A stretch of 64,000 bases of DNA, from positions 33,066 to 97,065 of the forward strand of contig NZ_KB903812.1 of the NCBI RefSeq assembly GCF_000379845.1, in the 5' to 3' direction. Positions within the stretch are counted from its first letter, which is position 1; every line of letters begins with the position of its first letter. This stretch comes from Moraxella boevrei DSM 14165. GTDB taxonomy: Bacteria > Pseudomonadota > Gammaproteobacteria > Pseudomonadales > Moraxellaceae. A program made the position numbers and the translations under genes. Below are positions 27,500-37,190 of this stretch, piece by piece. Below the pieces are notes generated by a model that was given only the letters and a program-made list of their open reading frames with translations, did no database searches and was not told where the DNA came from.

Positions 27500-28678
27500 A
27501 TGACGCATTCCCGTTCTGATTTTGAGCAAGCACCGATTAATTGGATACCTGCGATTGTGCTGATTAGTACGCCGATTGTGGCTTTGTTTTTAGTGCCGTA
27601 TTATCTGCTGACCCATAGCGTAAGTTGGCAGGTTTGGGCGGTGTTTGCGTTTTGTATGGCGTGGTCGGGCTTGAGTATTACCACAGGCTATCATCGTTTG
27701 TGGGCTCACCGTACTTATCAAACTCATTCGCTGGTTAAATGGTTTTGGTTGATTGGTGGGACGTTTGCAATGCAAAGTTCGGTGTTTGATTGGTGTTCAG
27801 GACATCGTGTTCATCATCGTCATGTGGACGATACCGAGCAAGACCCCTACTCTGCGAAGCGTGGTTTTTGGTTTTCGCATTTGGGATGGATGCTTCGCAA
27901 TTATCCCAGTGGGCAGTACGATTACAAAAATATTCCTGACTTGACCGCCGATAAAGTGTTACAAATTCAGCATCAATATTATGGATTTTGGACGGTGCTT
28001 GCCAATCTTGGTATTCCGCTGTTACTGGGTTGGTTAGTTGGTGATGTGGTTGGTACGTTGATTTTAGCGGGTTTGTTACGCTTGGTATTAAGCCATCATT
28101 TTACCTTTTTTATCAATTCGTTATGCCATATGTTTGGTAAACGACCCTACACGGATAGCAATACCGCAAGGGACAATCCGGTTTTGGCAATTTTTACTTG
28201 GGGAGAAGGTTATCATAATTATCACCATTATTTTCAATACGATTATCGCAATGGCGTGAAATGGTGGCAATACGACCCGACCAAATGGATTATTTATGGG
28301 CTGTCAAAAGTGGGCTTAGCGTGGGATTTAAAACGCGTGCCTGACGTTACCATTCAACACGCCCAAGCCGAAATGAAGTTTAAACAAGCCCAACATCAAA
28401 TTGATAATTTTAAAGGTAATTTAACCAATGAATTTCAATTATTTAAAGAAAAAATCCAACAAGAACAACAGGCATTTAAACAAACCTTAGTAGAATGGCA
28501 AGCGTTAAAAACCCAAGCCATTGAGCTGAAAAAAACCGAGTTTGCCCAACGTTTGCACGAAGTAGATGAAAAACTAAAAGACCAATTTTTGCAAATTGAA
28601 CAAAAACTTAAATGGCATAGCGAACAAGTAGAGCAAGCGTTAAGTCATTGGAAAATGGGAAAAATTGGGGGTGTTTAA
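27500..28678 (+). CDS. Acyl-CoA/fatty acid delta-9 desaturase with coiled-coil tail
   Basis: This membrane di-iron enzyme introduces a double bond into saturated acyl chains. The three histidine boxes are complete: HRLWAH (65-70), HRVHH (102-106) and EGYHNYHH (236-243). Hydrophobic segments lie at ~15-37, 42-60, 80-95 and 165-195. After the catalytic part (ending ~280), about 100 residues are strongly helical and rich in Gln, Lys and Glu, with heptad-like spacing (285-385), an unusual extension for bacterial desaturases, which usually stop near 280-380 residues. It stands alone between two intergenic regions. No adjacent ferredoxin reductase was seen. Confidence 0.88.
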   Translation: MTHSRSDFEQAPINWIPAIVLISTPIVALFLVPYYLLTHSVSWQVWAVFAFCMAWSGLSITTGYHRLWAHRTYQTHSLVKWFWLIGGTFAMQSSVFDWCSGHRVHHRHVDDTEQDPYSAKRGFWFSHLGWMLRNYPSGQYDYKNIPDLTADKVLQIQHQYYGFWTVLANLGIPLLLGWLVGDVVGTLILAGLLRLVLSHHFTFFINSLCHMFGKRPYTDSNTARDNPVLAIFTWGEGYHNYHHYFQYDYRNGVKWWQYDPTKWIIYGLSKVGLAWDLKRVPDVTIQHAQAEMKFKQAQHQIDNFKGNLTNEFQLFKEKIQQEQQAFKQTLVEWQALKTQAIELKKTEFAQRLHEVDEKLKDQFLQIEQKLKWHSEQVEQALSHWKMGKIGGV

Positions 28679-28717
28679 CCTTTAGGGCTGAATTCTGCCA
28701 AAATTTTTCAAAAAACT

Positions 28718-28746
28718 AAAGCCGTTATTGTATAAATAACGGCTTT
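28718..28746. terminator. Bidirectional terminator
   Basis: A perfect 11-bp stem (28718-28728 with 28736-28746, AAAGCCGTTAT/ATAACGGCTTT) lies between the convergent desaturase and sohB genes. Flanking A and T runs are present. Confidence 0.85.
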
Positions 28747-28788
28747 TTGTCAGTAAAATTTTGCAATATTTACAAAAAATTTGTCAAC

Positions 28789-29760
28789 TTATTTGGCTTT
28801 AAACATCGGCAATTTACTATTTTCTAAGGTTGCCACCACGTGAGGGATTTTTTCTACAGCGGTATCAACTGCCATTTTTAGCAAATTTTGACTGGCTTGA
28901 GCAAAGCCTAATTTTTCCGCAAGGGTTGGTTTTTTGCGCGTATGTAACGCATAAACTTGATGTTTTTTTAACAAATCTAATAAATAACTATCGGAAGTTT
29001 GCAGTTGATCCACCAGTTTTAGCCCAATCGCATCTTCACCGTACCACGTTTCGCCTGTAGCAACTTTGGCAAGTTCAAGCTGAGGACGGTATTTATTGAC
29101 AAAATCTTGAAATAGTCGATGGGTTTGTTCCAATTCTTCTTGGAATTTTTGTTTGTCTTCTTCGTCATTTTTGCCAAAAACCGTTACCGTGCGTTTGTAT
29201 TTGCCTGCAGTAAAGACGTTCACATCCACGTCATGTTTTTGTAAAAAGTCATAAAAATTAGGCACTTGTGCCACGACACCAATTGAGCCAACCACCGCAA
29301 ATGGGGCAGAAATAATTTTATCCGCCACGCAAGCCATCATGTAGCCACCACTAGCAGCGACTTTGTCCACACACACAGTCAAGCGTAGGCCTGCATCTTT
29401 AACACGAGCCAGTTGTGCTGCCGCCAAGCCATAACTATGTACCATGCCACCTGCTGACTCTAAGCGAACCACGACTTCATCGCCTTGGTTGGCAGTGGAT
29501 AAAATCACGCTGATTTCTTCACGCAGTTGTTGTACATCACTCGCTTTAATATCACCATGAAAATCAAGGACATATACATTGCTAGGTTTGTCTTTAGTTT
29601 TGGCAAGCTTGGCGGTTTCTTTTAAGGTTTGTTTAATAAATTGTTTAATTGCTTTTTTGCTTGCAGTTTCTAGCATCAGCTGTTGTTTACGCTGATTTTG
29701 TACTTTGTTTAAGTGAGTAATTTTAAGTTCGGTTGGTTGTTTTTGCGATTGAAATAGCAT
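28789..29760 (-). CDS. sohB: S49-family inner-membrane-associated peptidase SohB-like
   Basis: This serine peptidase of the SppA/SohB family is 323 residues long from ATG 29760, which follows AGGAAAAACC; an upstream TTG at 29781 is less likely. The fold opens with VYVLDFHGDIKASDVQQLRE, and RLESAGGMVHSYG carries the oxyanion region. The nucleophile is Ser in VAASGGYMMACVAD, with the Lys supplied later in the family. PFAVVGSIGVVAQVPN is also conserved. E. coli SohB has an N-terminal membrane segment; here the first ~40 residues are basic and not clearly hydrophobic, so the membrane link is uncertain. Confidence 0.85.
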   Translation of the reverse strand: MLFQSQKQPTELKITHLNKVQNQRKQQLMLETASKKAIKQFIKQTLKETAKLAKTKDKPSNVYVLDFHGDIKASDVQQLREEISVILSTANQGDEVVVRLESAGGMVHSYGLAAAQLARVKDAGLRLTVCVDKVAASGGYMMACVADKIISAPFAVVGSIGVVAQVPNFYDFLQKHDVDVNVFTAGKYKRTVTVFGKNDEEDKQKFQEELEQTHRLFQDFVNKYRPQLELAKVATGETWYGEDAIGLKLVDQLQTSDSYLLDLLKKHQVYALHTRKKPTLAEKLGFAQASQNLLKMAVDTAVEKIPHVVATLENSKLPMFKAK

Positions 29761-29906
29761 GGTTTTTCCTATTTTTGCCAATTTTTAAAAAAAACTTTTA
29801 AATGATTGCTTGATAATATAGGCAATTTTTTTTATTTCAATTAGGCTTAACGGTTTTTTATTTTTTTGTTAGAATAGTAGTTCAATTCATAAAGGAATAT
29901 TTATCC

Positions 29907-31346
29907 ATGAGCGACAATCAGGAAAAAATCACGGCTACCGACAGCATTCAATTGACGGCAAAAGATTTACAAGCATTACAAGAAAAAGGTATCGATATCC
30001 ACGATATCAAATCTTTGGCGAATGAAGTTAATGAGCAATTAAGTGACAATGCCAACGAAGCAGATGACCAACAAACAGATAACCGCGTTGATGTTAGCAA
30101 TGTTTCGGTTAAGCCTGTGGCTAAAAGTCCTAACTTTGCTCATCATAGCACCAACAAAGATGAGCTACATGATAAAATCAGTCAAAATATCACAGAACTA
30201 AAAGCCCTAAAACAAGAACAAGAACGCCAACACGAAGCCTTTAAGCAGTATTTGGCAGAAAAACAGACCAAAAAGTTGATTAATTATAAAGACGTGCGAG
30301 TCAATATTGAAGCCAACGCTATTCCGACTAAGATGTTTTATGTGATGAACGGTCTTGCAGCGGTTACAGCAGGGTATGGTATGCTGTTAAACTCACCTGC
30401 AGTTGTGATTGGGGCAATGCTGATTGCCATGATGCTAGGTCCGATTACAGGCATCGCCTTGGCACTTATTGATTATCGGCTAGCATTGTTAAAAAAATCA
30501 CTGTTCACTCTTTTAACTGGCATTTTGCTAATTTATGTGATAGGGCTGATTTTAGGATTTTTACACCCTGAGCAATCCATGACCAGTGAAATTTTGGCAC
30601 GTACCCGCCCAAATACCATGGACATTGCCATTGCCTTAGCTGGTGGGGTAGCTGGGGCGTATGGTATGGTCTCTCCGCATTTATCGGTAGCGGTAGTCGG
30701 TGTTGCACTTGCCACAACACTTGTTCCACCGATTGTTGCCAGTGGGATTTTGCTTGCTAATGGTGAGTTGATACTTGCGATGAACGCCATGATTTTGACG
30801 ATTACCAATATTTTGGCAATCCAAGTAACCAACGCTTTAGTCTTATGGTTTATGGGGTTTAGACGACTTGATAACAGTGACGAAGACACGCCAAGCGGTA
30901 AATTGTCATCGGCGTTATTATTTTTAAAACGCAATATCATCACGCTCGTTTTATTAGCGGTGGTCAGTGTGTATTTGACCATAAATTTTAGCCGAAGTCT
31001 TGAGCAACAGCGTTTTGAAAAAACGGTTAAACAAATTATCAGCGATAACATCAGCGATAAACCCTTATACCTTGTTAGCACCAATTTTAGCGTTGGCAAA
31101 GATGAGCGCAATTATCTCATTCGTGCCGTTATCCAAGGTCAAACGATACTCACTAAAGACGATGTTAAAACAATGGAAGATGCCATCATTGCATCCGATA
31201 TGCCAACAGAACTGGCTAAGAAGAAGCCAATAAAATTGCAAATACGCTTTGTACCAGAACAAGTAATTGAAAGCACTCCTGTATCCCGAGAAGATGTAAA
31301 ACTTGACAAAACCGAAGTCAATCAAATTAAAAATCAATCAGATTGA
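29907..31346 (+). CDS. DUF389 / TIGR00341 family membrane protein
   Basis: The 479-residue protein has a polar, acidic and Gln-rich N-terminal third (1-125), including a short charged helix (LKALKQEQERQHEAFKQYL). This is followed by about six membrane segments (~140-370) and a soluble C-terminal domain. The membrane core motifs NSPAVVIGAMLIAMMLGP, GVALATTLVPPIVASG and ITNILAIQVTNALV match DUF389. No biochemical function is established. ATG 29907 follows AAAGGAATATTTATCC. It is a single gene upstream of aspS. Confidence 0.82.
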   Translation: MSDNQEKITATDSIQLTAKDLQALQEKGIDIHDIKSLANEVNEQLSDNANEADDQQTDNRVDVSNVSVKPVAKSPNFAHHSTNKDELHDKISQNITELKALKQEQERQHEAFKQYLAEKQTKKLINYKDVRVNIEANAIPTKMFYVMNGLAAVTAGYGMLLNSPAVVIGAMLIAMMLGPITGIALALIDYRLALLKKSLFTLLTGILLIYVIGLILGFLHPEQSMTSEILARTRPNTMDIAIALAGGVAGAYGMVSPHLSVAVVGVALATTLVPPIVASGILLANGELILAMNAMILTITNILAIQVTNALVLWFMGFRRLDNSDEDTPSGKLSSALLFLKRNIITLVLLAVVSVYLTINFSRSLEQQRFEKTVKQIISDNISDKPLYLVSTNFSVGKDERNYLIRAVIQGQTILTKDDVKTMEDAIIASDMPTELAKKKPIKLQIRFVPEQVIESTPVSREDVKLDKTEVNQIKNQSD

Positions 31347-31453
31347 GTGATGCATAGATAATCAATGAATTTTCACGGCAAAAAACTTGCACAAACCGCC
31401 CAAACAAGGCATAATATTCGTTTATTTTTTATTGACTTTTTGGATTAACATTC

Positions 31454-33256
31454 ATGATGCGTACACATTATTGCGGTAGTATTACCGAAGAACTTGTAGG
31501 ACAAACCGTTACCACTGTGGGTTGGGTGCATCGTCGCCGTGACCACAGCCATGTTATCTTTTTTGATCTGCGAGACCGTGACGGCTTACTTCAAGTAATT
31601 GTTGAAAAAGAAGACGACCCTGCTCTATACGAAGCGTCAGGCAAAATGCGTAACGAATACATCTTGCAAATCACAGGCAAAGTGCGTATGCGTGATGAAA
31701 GTGCGTTTAACCTTGAACACAAAAGCGGTAAAATTGAACTCGTTGCCGAAAGAATTGATGTGGTTGCCGAGTCTGAAACGCCACCATTCCCATTGAACGA
31801 TGATTTTATTACCGTTTCTGAAGATATTCGTTTGAAATATCGTTTTCTAGACATTCGCCGTCCTGAAATGCTTGACCATTTGCGTTTTCGCTCAAAAGTT
31901 ACCACATTAATTCGTAACTATCTTGACGACAACGGCTTTTTGGACGTGGAAACACCAATTTTAACCCGTGCCACCCCTGAAGGTGCAAGGGATTATCTCG
32001 TCCCTAGCCGTGTGTCAAATGGTGAATTTTATGCCCTACCACAATCGCCACAGTTATTTAAACAATTATTAATGGTTGGCGGTATTGACCGTTATTACCA
32101 AATTGCCAAATGTTTTCGTGATGAAGACTTGCGTGCTGACCGTCAGCCTGAATTTACCCAAATTGATATTGAAACATCTTTCCTCGATGACAACGACATC
32201 ATGGACTTAATGGAAGGCATGACGGTTAAATTGTTTGATGAACTTTTAGGCGTAAAATTCGACAAATTCCAGCGTATGCCGTACGCTGAAGCCATGCGTG
32301 ATTATGCATCTGATAAGCCAGATTTGCGTATTCCATTAAAACTGATTGACGTTGCCGACATCATGCAAAACGTGGCATTTAAAGTATTTGCTACCCCTGC
32401 ACAAGACCCCAAAGGTCGTGTGGTTGCTTTGCGTGTGCCAAATGGTGCAGAACTAACCCGTAAACAAATTGATGATTATACCAAATTTGTTGGTATTTAT
32501 GGGGCAAAGGGTTTGGCGTATATTAAAGTTAATGATGCTAACAACATCAACAACGGTGTGGATAAAGAAAGCGGTTTACAATCACCCATTATCAAAAATA
32601 TGACCGATGATGTGTTGGTAGAACTGATGAAACGTACCGAAGCCCAAACTGGCGACATTATTTTCTTTGGTGCAGACAAAGCTAAGGTCGTGAATGATGC
32701 CATGGGGGCGTTGCGTGTAAAGGTTGGTTTAGATTTGAACTTGACCACTTGCGAATGGGCTCCACTATGGGTGGTTGATTTCCCGATGTTTGAAGAAACC
32801 GATGATGGTAAGTGGACCTCGGTGCATCACCCATTCACCCGTCCAAAAGGCACGGTGGAAGAGATGAAAAATAACCCTGAAACTGCCCTTTCTATCGCTT
32901 ATGACATGGTACTAAATGGCACAGAAATCGGTGGCGGTTCATTGCGTATCAATACCTTAGATATGCAAAAAGCGGTGTTTGAAGCGTTGGGCATTAGTGA
33001 AGCAGAAGCAGAAGAAAAATTCTCATTCCTGTTAAATGCCTTAAAATACGGTGCTCCACCGCACGGCGGTTTGGCATTCGGTCTTGACCGCTTGGTTATG
33101 CTAATGACAGGGGCAAGCTCAATCCGTGATGTGATTGCCTTCCCGAAAACTAAAACCGCAGAATGTCCATTGACCGATGCCCCTGCTGAAGTCGATAGCA
33201 AGCAGTTGCGTGAACTTGGCATTCGCATCCGTGAAAAAGAGAAACAAGCGGACTAA
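31454..33256 (+). CDS. aspS: Aspartyl-tRNA synthetase
   Basis: This 600-residue class IIb synthetase charges tRNA with aspartate. The N-terminal OB fold (~1-110) has [17 protein letters not shown] and [20 protein letters not shown]. Class II motif 2 is [18 protein letters not shown] (~217-234). The bacterial insertion (GAD) domain lies between ~290 and 420. Motif 3 is [20 protein letters not shown] (~535-554). Size is standard. Two adjacent ATG codons exist (31454 and 31457). The acyltransferase gene follows 13 bp later, so surface-glycan genes may be partly transcribed from aspS. Confidence 0.95.
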   Translation: MMRTHYCGSITEELVGQTVTTVGWVHRRRDHSHVIFFDLRDRDGLLQVIVEKEDDPALYEASGKMRNEYILQITGKVRMRDESAFNLEHKSGKIELVAERIDVVAESETPPFPLNDDFITVSEDIRLKYRFLDIRRPEMLDHLRFRSKVTTLIRNYLDDNGFLDVETPILTRATPEGARDYLVPSRVSNGEFYALPQSPQLFKQLLMVGGIDRYYQIAKCFRDEDLRADRQPEFTQIDIETSFLDDNDIMDLMEGMTVKLFDELLGVKFDKFQRMPYAEAMRDYASDKPDLRIPLKLIDVADIMQNVAFKVFATPAQDPKGRVVALRVPNGAELTRKQIDDYTKFVGIYGAKGLAYIKVNDANNINNGVDKESGLQSPIIKNMTDDVLVELMKRTEAQTGDIIFFGADKAKVVNDAMGALRVKVGLDLNLTTCEWAPLWVVDFPMFEETDDGKWTSVHHPFTRPKGTVEEMKNNPETALSIAYDMVLNGTEIGGGSLRINTLDMQKAVFEALGISEAEAEEKFSFLLNALKYGAPPHGGLAFGLDRLVMLMTGASSIRDVIAFPKTKTAECPLTDAPAEVDSKQLRELGIRIREKEKQAD

Positions 33257-33269
33257 TTCAGTTAGCTTA

Positions 33270-34220
33270 ATGATGTATTCACTCATTTTTTCACTATTAA
33301 AAATCGTGCCATTGTGGGCTTTGTCCGCTTTGGCACGCTTCTTATCTGTGTTGCTGACAATTTTTAAAAACTCCAGTCTGTATCGCAGTATTAATATCAA
33401 TTTAATGCTGATTAATCCCACCCAAACCGATAGCGAACGCAAAAAACTGGTTAAAAAATCCCTGTATAATCAATTAAATAACACGCTGATTAGTGCTAAA
33501 GCATGGGTGATGCCAACCGATTGGGCAATGGCCCAAATCAGTCAAGTTCACAATCAAGAAATTTTAGAAAATGCCCTAAAAAATCCAAATGGTATGCTTG
33601 CCATTGTCCCCCATATTGGCACTTGGGAGATGATGAATGCGTGGCTAAATGGTTTTGGCTCACCCACCATCATGTATAAACCCTTAAAAAATAATGAGAT
33701 AGATAACATTGTCCGTCAAGGGCGAGAACGTTTAAATGCCACCCTTGTCCCGACGGACGCTACAGGTGTGAAAGCGATTTTTAGAACCCTAAAAGACGGT
33801 GGATTTAGTATTATTCTGCCTGACCATGTGCCTGATAAAAATGGCGGTGTGGTCGTGCCCTTTTTCGGCGTGCCAACTTTAACAGGAACGCTGACCGCCA
33901 AACTTGCCAGTAAAACGCATTGCGCTCTTGTGGGGTTAGCTTGTGTGCAAAAAAATGACGGATTTCATATTTTTTGTTATGATTTAACTGATGAAAATTT
34001 ATATAATAAAGATCTTAAGATTGCCACCACCACCCTAAATTCAGCAATGGCGATGATGATTTATAATCATTTTGACGAATATATGTGGGGTTATCGTAGG
34101 TTCAAACATACGCCAATTAGCGATAATTTGTATCTATTTGATTTTGATACGATTTTACAAAAACGCTTGGCAATGAAAACAACGGCGACAAAGGATAATT
34201 TAGGAAATCATAATGACTAA
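33270..34220 (+). CDS. LpxL/HtrB-family lipid A acyltransferase
   Basis: A 316-residue inner-membrane acyltransferase of the late lipid A acylation family. The first ~30 residues form a membrane anchor (YSLIFSLLKIVPLWALSALA). The catalytic H-x4-E motif is HIGTWE (~112-117). LPDHVPDKNGGVVVPFFG and the C-terminal WGYRRFKH are also typical. Start ATG 33270 lies 13 bp after aspS; no clear ribosome site is visible, so translational coupling is likely. A longer frame beginning inside aspS (33177) was rejected. It heads the glycan cluster and probably adds the secondary acyl chain to lipooligosaccharide; which chain is unknown. Confidence 0.85.
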   Translation: MMYSLIFSLLKIVPLWALSALARFLSVLLTIFKNSSLYRSININLMLINPTQTDSERKKLVKKSLYNQLNNTLISAKAWVMPTDWAMAQISQVHNQEILENALKNPNGMLAIVPHIGTWEMMNAWLNGFGSPTIMYKPLKNNEIDNIVRQGRERLNATLVPTDATGVKAIFRTLKDGGFSIILPDHVPDKNGGVVVPFFGVPTLTGTLTAKLASKTHCALVGLACVQKNDGFHIFCYDLTDENLYNKDLKIATTTLNSAMAMMIYNHFDEYMWGYRRFKHTPISDNLYLFDFDTILQKRLAMKTTATKDNLGNHND

Positions 34221-34968
34221 AATGACTGACAAAAACTATATTATTTGCATGAAATGGGGCACAAAATATCCTGCCGAATACGTCAATCGCCTATATAATA
34301 TGGTGAAACGCAATCTCACCTTGCCTTTTGAGATGGTGTGTCTGACCGATGACAGCAAAGGCATTGATGACAATGTGAAATGTTATCCCATTCCAGCGTT
34401 AAACCTACCGCCCAATTTACCAGAACGGGGCTGGAAAAAACTTACCACCTTTAAGCCAGAATTATACGATTTAAAAGGTACGGCGTTGTTTTTAGACATT
34501 GATATTGTGATTGTGGATAATATTAATTGCTTTTTTACCCATAAAGCAGAACACGATGACAGTGTGATGATTATCCGTGACTGGAAAAAACCGTGGCGTA
34601 TGGTGGGTAATTCTTCCGTGTATCGCTTTAAGGTCGGTTATAATACCTATCCGAATTTATTAAGCTATTTTGAGCAAAATTTTGAAAAAGTGCGAAGCGA
34701 AGTGCGTCATGAACAGGCGTTTTTGTCCAATTATTTGCGAGAACATCATCATTTGGAATATTGGGACGCAAGTTGGTGTGTGAGTTTTAAATATCAATGT
34801 GTACAACCTTTTCCATTAAGTTTTGGTAAAGCACCGATATTGCCAAAAAATGCCAAAATCGTGATTTTTCACGGTGAAGTGAACCCGCCTGATGCCATCA
34901 TCGGGAAAAGCGGTAAGTGGTATAGAAAAGTACTGCCAACACCGTGGATTAATAAGTATTGGAAATAA
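34213..34968 (+). CDS. Glycosyltransferase in LOS/glycan cluster
   Basis: This 251-residue protein looks like a GT-A-fold sugar transferase. ALFLDIDIVIVDNI (~93-106) places a DxD motif after a hydrophobic strand, and the early segment YIICMKWGTKYPAEYV is typical of such enzymes. The C-terminal KNAKIVIFHGEVNPPDAI contains a His that would close the active site. It has no membrane segment. It begins 8 bp inside the acyltransferase gene, with AGGAAAT before ATG 34213, so the two are coupled. Donor and acceptor are unknown; context suggests lipooligosaccharide core sugars. Confidence 0.75.
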   Translation: MTKMTDKNYIICMKWGTKYPAEYVNRLYNMVKRNLTLPFEMVCLTDDSKGIDDNVKCYPIPALNLPPNLPERGWKKLTTFKPELYDLKGTALFLDIDIVIVDNINCFFTHKAEHDDSVMIIRDWKKPWRMVGNSSVYRFKVGYNTYPNLLSYFEQNFEKVRSEVRHEQAFLSNYLREHHHLEYWDASWCVSFKYQCVQPFPLSFGKAPILPKNAKIVIFHGEVNPPDAIIGKSGKWYRKVLPTPWINKYWK

Positions 34969-34995
34969 CCAGATATTAAAATTTGAAATAAAGAT

Positions 34996-36090
34996 ATGAC
35001 TAAAAAACTCAAAATTTTACATTTTGTTACAGGCGGTTTTTCAGGGGCAACTTATGTCGTTGTGGATATTATTATTGGACAAAAGTTTGATAATAATATT
35101 GAAAGTTTATTAGTTTTACGCCAAAAAAAGAATACTAACGCTGAAAAATTGGCATTACTAACATCACAAGATATTGATTTTGAAGTCATTACGGGCAATT
35201 CCCATTGGGCGAGTATTCGTCAATTACGCACCATTATTGGCAAATTTCAACCCGATATTTTGCTTGCACACGGTTTTCCTGAACATTTGATTGGTCGTTG
35301 GGCAGGTAAGGGTCGAGTGCCTGTGTTGTTGGAAGTGGAACACGGCTCGCACGAACGCTATAATTGGTGGAAATCGTGGCAAACTCGCCATTTAAGCCAA
35401 TTTACTAATACCGCCATTGGCGTATCGCAGGGCGTGGCGGAAGTTTTAAGCCAACAACAGTTGCATTGTCGGATTGTGGCGATTGCCAATGGTGTGCATA
35501 CCGACAAATTTTTTAATCAAACGCCGATTGCCGAGCGAAAAAAAGACATTATTATGGTCGCTCGTTTTTCCAAAGGCAAAAATCATCAAATTGTGATTGA
35601 GGCGGTCGCCAGATTAAAACGACAAAACATCCAAACAAATGTGAGTTTTTTGGGTTCTGGCAGTCGCAGGCATTTAAACAGAGCCAAACAGTTGGCACAA
35701 AAATTGGGTGTTGCCGAACACGTTTATTTTTTGGGACATCAAAGCAATGTTGCCGAGCTGTTGGCGGAACATAAAATTTTTGTGTTAGCCAGTTTGTACG
35801 AAGGGCTGAGTTTATCAGTAATTGAAGCAATGTCAGCAGGCTGTGTGGTGCTTGGCAGTGATGTGGTCGGTATTCATGAATTGATTGACACAGAAAAAGA
35901 TGGCTTTTTGTTCGCCAATGACAACAGTGAACAACTTGCCGAACAACTTGCCAAAATTTTACAAAACCCACAGCAATATCAACCAATTGTAGAACTCGCA
36001 CAGCAAAAAGCTAAACAACACTATGATGTCTCAGTAATGGCAAAAAATTATCAACAGTTGTTTTATCAATTGATTGAAAATTCGGATTAA
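34996..36090 (+). CDS. Family 4 glycosyltransferase (GT-B fold)
   Basis: This is a 364-residue retaining-type glycosyltransferase. The N-terminal half opens with KILHFVTGGFSGATYVVVDI. The C-terminal domain starts at KKDIIMVARFSKGKNHQIVI and carries the E-x7-E nucleotide-sugar motif in ASLYEGLSLSVIEAMSAG (~267-284). Linker residues VYFLGHQSNVAELLAEHKIFV are typical of GT4. It lies 27 bp after the preceding transferase and 11 bp before the propeller gene, in one co-directional cluster. The specific sugar is not predictable. Confidence 0.88.
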   Translation: MTKKLKILHFVTGGFSGATYVVVDIIIGQKFDNNIESLLVLRQKKNTNAEKLALLTSQDIDFEVITGNSHWASIRQLRTIIGKFQPDILLAHGFPEHLIGRWAGKGRVPVLLEVEHGSHERYNWWKSWQTRHLSQFTNTAIGVSQGVAEVLSQQQLHCRIVAIANGVHTDKFFNQTPIAERKKDIIMVARFSKGKNHQIVIEAVARLKRQNIQTNVSFLGSGSRRHLNRAKQLAQKLGVAEHVYFLGHQSNVAELLAEHKIFVLASLYEGLSLSVIEAMSAGCVVLGSDVVGIHELIDTEKDGFLFANDNSEQLAEQLAKILQNPQQYQPIVELAQQKAKQHYDVSVMAKNYQQLFYQLIENSD

Positions 36091-36101
36091 AATGGTTAAA
36101 T

Positions 36102-37046
36102 ATGAATATAAAAAAATATTTTTATCAGGAAATTTGGAATATTGGTATTATTCGCCACGATAAACCAACAAAAGTTGATGAATTAACCAATATCTGTCAA
36201 GATAAAAAAGTGTATTGGTTACAGGAAAAATACCATTTTCAAGCCGACCCTTTTTTGGTTGAACATAACAATCATTTATATGTTTTTTACGAAGCACTTA
36301 ATCATACTTGGGTTAAAGGGCATTTACGTTGCCGAGTATTAGATTTACAAATGAATGAATTAGACGATTTTGCGATTGATGATATCAATATGCTTGGCTG
36401 TCATTTATCCTTTCCGCAGATTTATTATATTGATAATGAATTTTATTTAATGCCAGAAAGCCACGAAAACCAAGCGATTTATTTATTTAAAGCGACTGAT
36501 TTTCCAAAAAAATGGCAAAAAATAACACAAATTTCGGATCAACCGTGTATTGATAGTGTGTTGTATTTTGATAAAAATCAAGGGCGATATATTATTATTT
36601 CTAATAACCAAAAAACATTAACAAGGCATTTATTTGTTAGCCAAGATTTGACGGAGCATTGGCAAAAAATTAATTTAACCGATGATTTCATTCAAGCAGA
36701 TAATACACATCAACGCTTGGGTGGTGGTGTGATTGAGATTGATAAAACACTGTTTTTGCCAATGCAAGAATTTGACCGTAAAGAATATGGTAAGTCTTTG
36801 TTTATTAAACACATTATTTTACCAAGCATGGAAAATGGACAAGCAATAACTGCTTGGCAAGAAACAACAGAATGTCAAATCAAATCGCAATCGGAATGCT
36901 ACCCTGACGGCTTGCATACCTTAAATATCAGCGAACATTATGTAATAGTTGATGCGAAACGGTGGGGGTTTCAGCCACTGAATTTTTTTGTAAGAAAATA
37001 TCGGCAAATTCGGCAGAAGTTTTATTTTTTAAGTAAAAATAAATAG
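36102..37046 (+). CDS. GINT1 N-terminal-like five-bladed beta-propeller protein
   Basis: This 314-residue protein resembles the propeller domain of glucosamine inositolphosphorylceramide transferases and related bacterial surface-glycan proteins. YHFQADPFLVEHNNHLYVFY (~46-65) is the family hallmark. It is followed by blade-like repeats: HLSFPQIYYIDNEFYLMPES, DQPCIDSVLYFDKNQGRYII and LGGGVIEIDKTLFLPMQEF. No signal peptide or membrane segment is seen. In bacteria this domain is usually found beside or fused to transferases such as formyltransferases; here it stands alone between glycosyltransferases. Its exact role, sugar binding or transfer, is unknown. Confidence 0.7.
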   Translation: MNIKKYFYQEIWNIGIIRHDKPTKVDELTNICQDKKVYWLQEKYHFQADPFLVEHNNHLYVFYEALNHTWVKGHLRCRVLDLQMNELDDFAIDDINMLGCHLSFPQIYYIDNEFYLMPESHENQAIYLFKATDFPKKWQKITQISDQPCIDSVLYFDKNQGRYIIISNNQKTLTRHLFVSQDLTEHWQKINLTDDFIQADNTHQRLGGGVIEIDKTLFLPMQEFDRKEYGKSLFIKHIILPSMENGQAITAWQETTECQIKSQSECYPDGLHTLNISEHYVIVDAKRWGFQPLNFFVRKYRQIRQKFYFLSKNK

Positions 37047-37054
37047 AAGCTATC

Positions 37055-37165
37055 GTGAAAAGTCATTTTATCAACCATTATACTGATAATGAACCAAAAC
37101 AAACAGGCATGGATGATGAACAAATTCTGTCCATTGATAAAAATGAATGGATAACCTATCATTGA
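37055..37165 (+). pseudogene. Short orphan reading frame, possible gene remnant
   Basis: GTG 37055 opens 36 codons (KSHFINHYTDNEPKQTGMDD...EWITYH) in the 144-bp gap between the propeller gene and the next glycosyltransferase. No ribosome site is visible and no family was recognised. It could be the tail of a lost transferase gene or simply chance. Confidence 0.25.
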
Positions 37166-37190
37166 TATTTACTCAATAAATTAAGGCAAA

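Noticed and set aside
30533..31111. 192-codon frame antisense to the DUF389 gene
   Set aside because: The sense strand encodes a coherent membrane protein with family motifs; the antisense frame is hydrophobic only because membrane codons read hydrophobic in reverse.
33177..33269. Upstream extension of the acyltransferase gene into aspS
   Set aside because: The extra residues overlap the aspS C-terminus in another frame and do not resemble the membrane anchor of LpxL-type proteins, whereas ATG 33270 does.
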